A stretch of DNA of 64,000 nucleotides, from positions 1,550,001 through 1,614,000 of the forward strand of contig NZ_CP026681.1 in NCBI RefSeq assembly GCF_002949735.1, in the 5' to 3' direction. This document shows, piece after piece, positions 45,235 to 52,161 of this stretch. The notes under the pieces were generated by a model. It had not been told where the DNA came from and did not search any database. It saw nothing but the letters and a program-made list of their open reading frames with translations. Each line of letters opens with the position of its first letter. Position 1 is the stretch's first letter. Position numbers and translations under genes: made by a program. This stretch comes from Nostoc sp. 'Peltigera membranacea cyanobiont' N6. GTDB lineage: Bacteria; Cyanobacteriota; Cyanobacteriia; Cyanobacteriales; Nostocaceae.

Positions 45235-45528
45235 ATGCTTAAAGATATTATAGAAGTTATTCCTAACGATAACTATCAACTCTATTTGAAGTTTGAAGAC
45301 GGAAAGGAAGGTATTGTTGATGTTAACCAGTTAATCGAATTTACAGGAATTTTTGCACCTTTAAAAGATTTAACCTATTTTCAAACTGTTAAGGTTAACC
45401 CTGAATGGGGAACAATTCACTGGGATAATGGCGCAGATTTAGACCCAGATGTTCTTTATTCTGTGGTTACTAACCAATCTATTCCCACATATAGAAATCT
45501 GGAAGAATATGAAAAAAGTTGGAGTTAA
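45235..45528 (+). CDS. DUF2442-type protein
   Basis: 97 residues (EVIPNDNYQLYLKFEDGKEGIVDVNQLIEF...VNPEWGTIHWDNGADLDPDVLY), the LxFxDG...WDNGADLxPDxLY layout of DUF2442. Encoded three bases after the DUF4160 gene, so translation is probably coupled. The next small frame overlaps its last 20 bases. It is likely the partner of the preceding protein in a two-gene module. Confidence 0.8.
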   Translation: MLKDIIEVIPNDNYQLYLKFEDGKEGIVDVNQLIEFTGIFAPLKDLTYFQTVKVNPEWGTIHWDNGADLDPDVLYSVVTNQSIPTYRNLEEYEKSWS

Positions 45529-45685
45529 AATAGAAGTAATTCCAGAAGTCGGTGATTTATTAAAGCCTAGTAATTTTTTTTCAGTAACTAAATTAGATGA
45601 TGTAGCCGATTGTTTAAAATATCCAGGAAAATCTAAAACTCTTGAGGATATGGATAATGCAATTAGGAAAGGTGTAAAGGAATAG
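45509..45685 (+). pseudogene. C-terminal fragment of an AbrB/VapB-like antitoxin
   Basis: 58 residues ending in LKPSNFFSVTKLDDVADCLKYPGKSKTLEDMDNAIRKGVKE. This is the C-terminal half of antitoxins whose N-terminal half is an AbrB-type DNA-binding barrel; that half is missing. The frame begins inside the end of the DUF2442 gene, a sign of a past join. A closely similar piece at 46660-46856 flanks the other side of the nucleotidyltransferase gene. It may still be translated as a short protein by coupling from DUF2442. Confidence 0.55.
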
Positions 45686-45730
45686 TAGCGTTTTTAAACG
45701 CAAAGAGACGCAGAGTAAGCGCTTAATTTT

Positions 45731-46639
45731 ATGCTCAATTCACAAAAGCTACCATTTCTAGAGTCTATTGGTTGGCAGCTAAAAAATGTATATCAAATGA
45801 GTGAGAAAGAAATTGTTCAATTGTATCAACGCAATTGGCATCATCAAACTACCTTCAAAAATTTAAAACAAGAAGAAAAGGATTTTATTCATTATTTAGC
45901 AAAAAAATATAACTCTTGGATATTACCGGATTTTGAAATGTTTCATCTCGATCATCATAATAATATACTTAAAATCCTTAATGCTTTCAATCCAGAAGTT
46001 TTCAAAAAAGCTTCTGCATACTTTGGCGGTGGTACACTCTTGGCATTAGAATATGATGAATACAGGCTTAGTAAAGATATTAATTTCCTCTTCCCTTATG
46101 GAACTGAAAATTACAGATATTTAAGAAATTTGATTTGCGATGAAGGAATTGTAGCATTATTTCAAAGTACAACAGATATCGAATTAGGTGACAGTACAAT
46201 AAATCAATATGGTATTCGTTTCCTTGTTGTAGTCAATGAAACAACTATTAAAGTAGAAATTGTAGCCAATGGGATTTTTACTTTAGACCCTCCTGTTTAT
46301 CCAGAATGGACAAAAATACCTTGTCTGAGTATAAGCGATAGATTTACATCAAAACTAATGGCTAATGCTGACCGATGGAACGATTCAAGTACACAATCTA
46401 GAGATTTGATTGACTTAGCAATATTGCGTGTAAATAACGAAATACCCGCACATGCAATCGCTAAAGCTGAAGAAAGCTACGAAGTAAAAAAGCCATTAGT
46501 TAAAGCCATCACTAACTTTACTGAAAAAGAAAGATATAGAGATAAATGTTTTCATGAGTTAAACATACCGGAAGAAAAATTTCCCATAATAATGGATGGA
46601 ATAAATTTGCTTCTTGTTGACTTTGAATCTATGAATTAA
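45731..46639 (+). CDS. AbiEii/AbiGii-type nucleotidyltransferase
   Basis: 302 residues. The nucleotidyltransferase motif GGGTLLALEYDEYRLSKDINF (about 99-119) is close to the AbiEii pattern GGTxLxL...RxSxDID, and the C-terminal KLMANADRW...RDLIDLAIL matches the second conserved block. The second catalytic Asp expected in DxD is Asn118 (D116-I-N118). AbiEii-type proteins act as toxins of phage-exclusion toxin-antitoxin systems; a dedicated AbiEi-type antitoxin is not present. The N-terminal 90 residues are helical and unassigned. Confidence 0.75.
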   Translation: MLNSQKLPFLESIGWQLKNVYQMSEKEIVQLYQRNWHHQTTFKNLKQEEKDFIHYLAKKYNSWILPDFEMFHLDHHNNILKILNAFNPEVFKKASAYFGGGTLLALEYDEYRLSKDINFLFPYGTENYRYLRNLICDEGIVALFQSTTDIELGDSTINQYGIRFLVVVNETTIKVEIVANGIFTLDPPVYPEWTKIPCLSISDRFTSKLMANADRWNDSSTQSRDLIDLAILRVNNEIPAHAIAKAEESYEVKKPLVKAITNFTEKERYRDKCFHELNIPEEKFPIIMDGINLLLVDFESMN

Positions 46640-46659
46640 AGGAATTTAAAATCCAATAA

Positions 46660-46856
46660 TCACTAGCAAACGAGCGAGAATTTATTATTATTGATATGGG
46701 TGATGGAATTTTTTAAAGCCTAAGAAAGCTTTTGTAGTAGCTAAATTAGATGATGTAGCAGGTTGTTTAAAATATCAAGGAAAACCTAAAACTCTTGAGA
46801 ATATGCATAATGCAATTCGCCAAGGGATAAAGGAATTATGGCATGATGGCGGTTGA
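46660..46856 (+). pseudogene. Frameshifted VapB/AbrB-like antitoxin remnant
   Basis: Reading LANEREFIIIDMGDGIF, then after one missing T in the T run at about 46710-46715, KPKKAFVVAKLDDVAGCLKY...TLENMHNAIRQGIKELWHDGG and stop. The second part is a close relative of the fragment at 45509-45685. The AbrB N-terminal half is absent upstream. The stop overlaps an ATG-ATG-GCG start that looks like the beginning of a vapC gene, the arrangement of an intact vapBC operon. Confidence 0.65.
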
Positions 46857-46920
46857 TACAAACAAATATAATTGTTATATTGCGGAGAAAGTTAAGTTTC
46901 AACTGGAGATAGAATTATGA
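46843..46920 (+). pseudogene. Possible vapC start remnant
   Basis: Overlapping the antitoxin remnant, the frame from 46843 begins MMAVDTN, the usual opening of a PIN-domain VapC toxin (first catalytic Asp in VDTN), but diverges at once (KYNCYIAEKVKFQLEIEL) and stops at 46918-46920. It fits a toxin whose body was deleted. The stop overlaps the glycosyltransferase start. Confidence 0.4.
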
Positions 46921-47795
46921 CTTTAATCAGCAAAGTAGGTTATGAGCCTAAAAAGAAAGCTAATTTAATAGCACCATTAAAAATAAAACCATCAGATATA
47001 TCGATAGTTATACCTGTCAGGGACAATCAGAAAGGAATTGATTTATTTTTATCTAATTTTTTTAATACACATATACCAAAAATATATCCTAAAGAAATTA
47101 TTATTGTCGATAATAACTCAAAGAAGCCAATTGTTATTCATAAACAGTTTCAAATCAACGGGCTGGAAATAATATTGCTTAAATGCTCAAAAATTGGGCC
47201 AGCGGCTGCACGAAATTTGGGATTAAGCTGTTCCAAAGGAGATTGGATTTTATTTACAGATAGCGACTGTATTCCTTGTGAATCATGGATTACAGGGTAT
47301 ATTAATTCAATGAACGGCTCAATTGGATATGCAGGAAATGTTAAAGCATGGGGCAGTAATTTTTTATCAAAATATTATCAAACACAAGAAATTTTAGTGC
47401 CTTTGAAAGTGATTGATTGTGAAAAAAATATCAGTCCTGAATATTTAATTACTGCTAATACTCTGATTTGGAAACTAGCTATTGAAAAAATAGGCGGGTT
47501 CAATGAAGATATTAATATTGCGGCTGGAGAAGATATAGATTTAGGATGGAGATTGTTAGAATTAGGTAATCTTTCTTATGCTTTTAACTCTGTAGTTTAT
47601 CATAATTTTGATGATGGTATACTTGGTTTTATTAAAAGATTTAGCCGATATGGAAAAGGTAATAAAGTTATCAGTAAAATGTACAATATTGACTTAAGTC
47701 CTCGAATATTTAATGCTAATAAACGTAACTTTATAAATCAGCTTTTGTCTAAATTACAATATATCTGTCTTTTGTGGGGGTACATAACTCATTAA
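46917..47795 (+). CDS. Family 2 glycosyltransferase
   Basis: 292 residues with a GT-A fold: DISIVIPVRDNQKGIDLFL, EIIIVDNNSKKP, then AARNLGLSCSKGDWILFTDSDCIP with the DxD metal site. The GGFNEDINIAAGEDIDLGWRL segment holds the acidic acceptor-site pair. Ribosome-binding site GGAG lies eight bases before the ATG at 46917. No sugar operon is nearby, and the low GC content matches the accessory patch it sits in. A likely role is adding a sugar to a surface polysaccharide or peptide. Confidence 0.85.
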   Translation: MTLISKVGYEPKKKANLIAPLKIKPSDISIVIPVRDNQKGIDLFLSNFFNTHIPKIYPKEIIIVDNNSKKPIVIHKQFQINGLEIILLKCSKIGPAAARNLGLSCSKGDWILFTDSDCIPCESWITGYINSMNGSIGYAGNVKAWGSNFLSKYYQTQEILVPLKVIDCEKNISPEYLITANTLIWKLAIEKIGGFNEDINIAAGEDIDLGWRLLELGNLSYAFNSVVYHNFDDGILGFIKRFSRYGKGNKVISKMYNIDLSPRIFNANKRNFINQLLSKLQYICLLWGYITH

Positions 47796-47849
47796 ATATG
47801 ATTGATTAAAAGCAAAATGATAATACGAGTGACTTCAGCATCAATAGAG

Positions 47850-47880
47850 CCGAACACGCTCAATACGGTTCGGGTTTTTT
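47850..47880 (+). terminator. Terminator-like hairpin after the glycosyltransferase
   Basis: CCGAAC (47850-47855) and GTTCGG (47868-47873) pair across a 12-base loop, followed by GTTTTTT. It sits 54 bases after the gene's stop codon. The hairpin is weaker than the chlN terminator. Confidence 0.6.
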
Positions 47881-47902
47881 GATAAAAATTCTAAATCACA
47901 AA

Positions 47903-47965
47903 GACGCGATAAATCGCCGTCTCTACAATAATCAATCCTTCGTCTTGACGGCGATTTATCACGTC
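47903..47965. repeat. Dispersed inverted repeat with 19-base arms
   Basis: GACGCGATAAATCGCCGTC (47903-47921) pairs with GACGGCGATTTATCACGTC (47947-47965) with one mismatch and a 25-base loop. Arms of this type (GATAAATCGCCGTCTC) recur throughout Nostoc genomes. No coding capacity supported. Confidence 0.85.
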
Positions 47966-48103
47966 TCTTGGCTTAACCGAACCGTAGCGAACACGCTTAC
48001 TAAAAATGGTCAGCTTGATCAGCGAACGATCGCTCCAATTCATCTCACTCAGATACAGTTACAATAGGGTGGGAAATATGCGAAAGATTTCGTACAAGTC
48101 ATT

Positions 48104-48286
48104 ATGCAAGTTGAACCACCATCTGAAGAAAACGAAACTACCTATCTTCTAAAATCAGAGAAGAACAAAAAACATCTACTCAAAGCTTTAGAAAATGTAG
48201 AAAAAGGGAATTTAGTTTTTGTTAATTTAGATGAATATGAAAATTTTGTCTTTGAATCACAAGCTTATAAAATTCAAGAAGATTGA
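48104..48286 (+). CDS. Lone antitoxin-like protein (YefM/Phd type)
   Basis: 60 residues (TTYLLKSEKNKKHLLKALENVEKGNLVFVNLDEYENF), the pattern of short YefM-like antitoxins that pair with YoeB/RelE toxins. There is no toxin frame in the following 160 bases on either strand, so it appears orphaned. Confidence 0.5.
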   Translation: MQVEPPSEENETTYLLKSEKNKKHLLKALENVEKGNLVFVNLDEYENFVFESQAYKIQED

Positions 48287-48447
48287 TTATTTTGACTTGC
48301 AAATATCATTATGAGCAATAAAGGTTATTGAGGCTGAGATATTATTTTAGTTCAGGCGATCGCTCTTTTTTAACCCAATGATGGTAAGCAAAATAAGAGA
48401 GCGATCGCTATTTTTAATAAATTCAATTAGCTAACAGCAAAATCTGT

Positions 48448-48759
48448 TTATTTACGCACAGATGGCAACTGGAAACCTAAAACAATATCTTCTTTTGGCA
48501 CACCTAATTCAACCAATTCATTAGCAATTCCTACCTCTGTACCATCTTGCTGAATCCAGATTTTCTCGTCAATAATATCTACATGGAGAACAGGCCCATA
48601 TATGCGGTCTTGCTCGCGCCAACCTACATAAACTAATTGATAACGATCGTGTTCTGTATCAAAAATTGTCTGTGCCTGAATGCGATTATCCCAAACAGTA
48701 CTAGCGTGTTGTTGAAGCAAATTCTTAATATATTGTCGATATTTGTCTAGCTTTGCCAT
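48448..48759 (-). CDS. xisI: XisI-like protein (fdxN element excision controlling factor family)
   Basis: 103 residues (DKYRQYIKNLLQQHAS...YQLVYVGWREQDRIYGPVLHVDIIDEKIWIQQDGTE) of the XisI family. The name comes from the fdxN element of Anabaena, but most copies are unrelated to that element and their real role is unknown; XisH resembles nucleases and the pair behaves as a module. The gene starts 13 bases before the end of the xisH frame, in the usual overlapped order xisH-xisI. It appears intact. Confidence 0.85.
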   Translation of the reverse strand: MAKLDKYRQYIKNLLQQHASTVWDNRIQAQTIFDTEHDRYQLVYVGWREQDRIYGPVLHVDIIDEKIWIQQDGTEVGIANELVELGVPKEDIVLGFQLPSVRK

Positions 48760-49164
48760 TGGGCGATCGCCTCCTGTTCAATATTATAAATTAGTAAACA
48801 GAGTTGATTAATTTGAATAACAGATTGGATAAATGGAAGTATAAAAAACTCATTTTAAACAGTACTAGGAACTGCTAAATATAAAGTGCGATTGGCTTCT
48901 TTTTTTTTGTAAAGCAATTCGGTAAATAATAAATTGTCCTAATGCAGCATAAAGTTCTGTAATTTTTGAAGGACTCAAAAAACTTTTAATTTCAACAGCT
49001 ATTTTTTGTCCTTGTTTTTCGGCTGCAATAACTTGTTCTGCTCCTAAATCAACATATAATTCAAGGGTTCCCGCCTGGAGAGCATAAGGAGCGTGAGTGA
49101 TTAACCACCCTTCTTTCTCAAGTGCTGTTTTGACAACTGCATGAAAAGCATCTTTAGCAGGCAC
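48747..49164 (-). pseudogene. xisH: xisH broken by a frameshift and a stop codon
   Basis: The first 85 or so residues are good XisH sequence (MPAKDAFHAVVKTALEKEGW...YVDLGAEQVIAAEKQGQKIAVEIKSFL...QFIIYRIALQKK). An A9 run near 48897-48905 then shifts the frame. With one A removed, the family sequence resumes as EANRTLYLAVPSTV, is stopped by TAA at 48855-48857, and continues in frame as NEFFILPFIQSVIQINQLCLLIYNIEQEAIAQW to the expected stop at 48747, overlapping the xisI start. Two independent lesions make loss of function likely. Confidence 0.85.
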
Positions 49165-49457
49165 AGGTTTAATTCCAATTTATGGGGGTGCTTGATTTCA
49201 GAATTTCTATTTCAAGAATACATTGACAATCTAGCGAAACAAAAATTTGAAGTGTGCTTCTTTAAGAATGAGCAAAAGTCCTTCAGAAAATATCATTCAC
49301 AGCGCCGAACGATCGTCTATTTTTCCTATCTTCAATTCCCAATTCCCTAATTGCATACTTCCATGTAATCAGAAGTATCTACACCAACCTAAACAACTCC
49401 CCTGACAGGTTAAACTAGGTCTGGTAACAGCTGCTCCACGTTCCTTATGAGGCTTTT

Positions 49458-50015
49458 ATGGGAGCTAACCTCAAACAAATTGCCAAGTATTTAGACAACC
49501 TTGGTTGGGACTACCGTTTTGATGATGAAGAAGACCGAATTATAACAGGTGTGGAGGCTGATAACTTAGAAGATTTTCTAATAGTTGTCCAGTTGGATGA
49601 AGAGGGGAAATTTTTTAGGGTATTTGCCCCTCAAGTTCTGGCAGGAATTCAAGATCATCCTCACAAGGGAGTTGTTCTACAGACGATGCTTGCCATTTCC
49701 TGGGAAACCAAAATGTTGCAATGGGAGTATGACCCATCTGATGGTGAAATTCGTGCGATTATTGAGTTTCCTTTAGAAGACTCGATTCTTACAGAAAAGC
49801 AATTTCACCGTTGTCTGAGTGGATTAATTCAGATTGTGGATGGCATAGCGATACCTCGCCTAAAAGAAGTGATGGCAACAGGTCTCGATCCGGGGAATAT
49901 AGAACTTGGGGAAAGACTGTTACTCAGTATCCAGGAAGAAGCGCCAGGATTACTAGATTTGCTAGAAAAGGCAATGGAGGCGCGGAAAAAACGAGGAAGT
50001 TTTCCCAACGACTGA
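49458..50015 (+). CDS. YbjN-like conserved protein
   Basis: 185 residues. The N-terminal part (LKQIAKYLDNLGWDYRFDDEEDRIITGVEADNLEDFLIVVQLDEEG) has the YbjN/type-III chaperone-like alpha-beta layout, and the following SWETKMLQWEYDPSDGEIRAIIEFPLEDS is typical of cyanobacterial members. The C-terminal 30 residues are helical and basic. The molecular role is unknown. Followed after 77 bases by a DUF3318 gene on the same strand. Confidence 0.7.
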   Translation: MGANLKQIAKYLDNLGWDYRFDDEEDRIITGVEADNLEDFLIVVQLDEEGKFFRVFAPQVLAGIQDHPHKGVVLQTMLAISWETKMLQWEYDPSDGEIRAIIEFPLEDSILTEKQFHRCLSGLIQIVDGIAIPRLKEVMATGLDPGNIELGERLLLSIQEEAPGLLDLLEKAMEARKKRGSFPND

Positions 50016-50092
50016 GACGGATCATCACTTAAATAGCTATACTCCAAAGTGATACCCTCACTATATACTGAAATTTTCTGGGGCTGGATATT

Positions 50093-50737
50093 ATGACATC
50101 CTATGCAACCTCCTCTGCCAAAGCGGAAATGAGTGAACTACGGCGGTTGAAAGGCTTACTACCGCCAGAATTACAGAGCTGGGTCACGGTTGAAGGCACA
50201 ACTGAGGTCAATCCACCCCTGGTTCGCTGCGAAGAAATTGGTAAAGACCAGGTAGAAATTCAAATTGACCTGGTGAAATGGGATGCCCTCGCAATGGATC
50301 AGCGTAATCTGTTGTTCTGGCATGAAGTTGCTCGCGTTCAAAATGACACAATTCCTAAAGATGGTTGGGAAATGGCAGCACTAGCCATCGGTTTAGGTGG
50401 CGCTGTCGGCGAATTGTGGGTACAAGATGGATTGCTGCTGGTGTTAGCTTTGTCGCTGTGTGGCGTGTCAGGCTGGCGACTGTACCAAAAGAATAGCGGG
50501 GAAAAGCAACTAAGAGAATTGCTCAATGCTGATGAGAAAGCGATCGCTCTAGCAACTCGTTTTGGTTATAGCCTCCCCAATGCCTACAAGAGTCTTGGTA
50601 GCGCCTTGAAAACCCTGATTGACAATACTCCTAGTAAGCGCCAACGATCGAAATACGAAGCAAGGCTGTCTGCCCTCAAGCGCAGTGCCAATAAAGCAAA
50701 AGCTAAATCCAAAACTCCAGATGAAGGCGGGTTGTAA
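50093..50737 (+). CDS. DUF3318-type membrane protein (paralogue 2)
   Basis: 214 residues with the same order of elements as the protein at 6703-7308: a soluble part containing IQIDLVKWDALAMDQRNLLFWHEVARVQ, a hydrophobic hairpin (ALAIGLGGAVGELW and GLLLVLALSLCGVSGW), and a helical tail with LNADEKAIALATRFGYSLPNAYKSLGSALKTL. The motif FWHEVARVQ resembles the HExxH-type segment of M48 peptidases but lacks the second His. A long STRR array follows the stop codon within ten bases. Confidence 0.75.
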   Translation: MTSYATSSAKAEMSELRRLKGLLPPELQSWVTVEGTTEVNPPLVRCEEIGKDQVEIQIDLVKWDALAMDQRNLLFWHEVARVQNDTIPKDGWEMAALAIGLGGAVGELWVQDGLLLVLALSLCGVSGWRLYQKNSGEKQLRELLNADEKAIALATRFGYSLPNAYKSLGSALKTLIDNTPSKRQRSKYEARLSALKRSANKAKAKSKTPDEGGL

Positions 50738-50744
50738 TTAGTTA

Positions 50745-50995
50745 GTCATTTGTCATTTGTCATTTGTCATTTGTCATTTGTCATTTGTCATTTGTCATTT
50801 GTCATTTGTCATTTGTCATTTGTCATTTGTCATTTGTCATTTGTCATTTGTCATTTGTCATTTGTCATTTGTCATTTGTCATTTGTCATTTGTCATTTGT
50901 CATTTGTCATTTGTCATTTGTCATTTGTCATTTGTCATTTGTCATTTGTCATTTGTCATTTGTCATTTGTCATTTGTCATTTGTCATTTGTCATT
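50745..50995. repeat. STRR array, (GTCATTT) x 35 plus a partial copy
   Basis: Thirty-five perfect copies of a 7-base unit, then GTCATT. Because 7 is not a multiple of 3, all three forward frames are open and encode the same 7-residue repeat (SFVICHL). Typical heptameric STRR of heterocystous cyanobacteria, unusually long and perfect. Confidence 0.98.
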
Positions 50996-51165
50996 AGGAG
51001 TTAAGAGGTAGGAGTTTGGAGTTTAGTGGGAAATCTAAACTTCAAACTCTGCCTTTGGCTGGGAATGCCTGCTGCTTTGCTGATTCCCGGCAGCAATGAC
51101 TATTTCATCGAATCTTACTTTTTTCTTGACTACATCTTTATCAAACTCAAATTTTACAGAAGCTT

Positions 51166-51963
51166 TTACAGTTGGTTAAGCATCTTATGCGTCTGAGGAA
51201 TCACACGCACATCCTTGATAAAGCCCTTCATCAAAGCTTGCCAGGTCAAAACTCGATCGGCCGTAGGTGCAAGCATCGGTATTGGAGAAAATTGTTCAGA
51301 TACTGCTAAAGGCGTAACAGGTTGTAAAAATACTGAGATATCTGGACTAACCTCTGCCACTAACGAAGCTGAACGTTCCAACTCGGCTGGATCTGTGTTT
51401 TGAGACACAATTATCTTGACAAAAACATTTAAATATGAGTCATGACATAATTGGAGAAATTTAGCATGTTCTTGCCAATGGCTTTCGCCGCTAACACTAG
51501 GCAATTTGAAATCCATACCCACAGAGTCTAAATAGGGAAGAATCATCGCTAGTTGTTCTGGGCGATGTCCGCCAGTTTCTAAGTATATGGGTAAACCAGT
51601 TATGTCTCGCACTTGGGGTAGAAACTGCGTTAAAAATGGGGCATGAAGAAGTGGTTCGCCTCCAGTTAAGCTAATGCTATCGTGTAGAGAAGGTAGATTT
51701 TGCTGTTTTACCCATTCGATTAATATGGGTAAAGAAACAGGGTTAGAGTGGATTTCAAAGTCGCGCAATCCAGGCGATCGCTCTATCCGACAAGTAGCAG
51801 GTGCATTCCAAGTTTGGGCACTATCACAAAAGTGACAGCGCAAATCACACAAGGCAAAACGAATAAATATCTGACGCGTCCCTACATTCAGTCCTTCCCC
51901 TTGAATGGCAGAAAAGACCTCAACTAGGCGTGCGGTAGGTGTAACCGTAGTTTTAGCAATCAT
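51166..51963 (-). CDS. queE: 7-carboxy-7-deazaguanine synthase QueE
   Basis: Radical SAM enzyme converting 6-carboxytetrahydropterin to 7-carboxy-7-deazaguanine, on the path to queuosine and related 7-deazapurines. 265 residues; cluster cysteines Cys39, Cys43 and Cys46 in FALCDLRCHFCD, preceded by VFSAIQGEGLNVGTRQIFIRF, the QueE signature, and followed by SLTGGEPLL. The family uses the CxxxCxxC form seen here. No other queuosine genes are in the window. Confidence 0.92.
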   Translation of the reverse strand: MIAKTTVTPTARLVEVFSAIQGEGLNVGTRQIFIRFALCDLRCHFCDSAQTWNAPATCRIERSPGLRDFEIHSNPVSLPILIEWVKQQNLPSLHDSISLTGGEPLLHAPFLTQFLPQVRDITGLPIYLETGGHRPEQLAMILPYLDSVGMDFKLPSVSGESHWQEHAKFLQLCHDSYLNVFVKIIVSQNTDPAELERSASLVAEVSPDISVFLQPVTPLAVSEQFSPIPMLAPTADRVLTWQALMKGFIKDVRVIPQTHKMLNQL

Positions 51964-52161
51964 TTGATGAGAGCAACGCGATCGCGCTGCGTCGGCACAA
52001 CAGCAAGGATGTTTTTTGGCTTCTTGTTCTATTGTGAATCGTCGCTAGCGATCTCCAATCTCAGCCCCGGTAAATAAAAATTAGTCCTTATTAATACTGA
52101 TTCCAATATTAGGTTAGGTAATTTTGGAGGACAAAATAATGTTTGGCAGATTACATTATAC

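Noticed and set aside
47879..48067. 62-codon frame over the inverted repeat
   Set aside because: Its content is the two arms of a dispersed repeat; no RBS or recognisable protein.
50750..51011. Three open frames encoding SFVICHL repeats
   Set aside because: They arise from the heptamer repeat itself, have no ribosome-binding site of their own and no non-repeat content.
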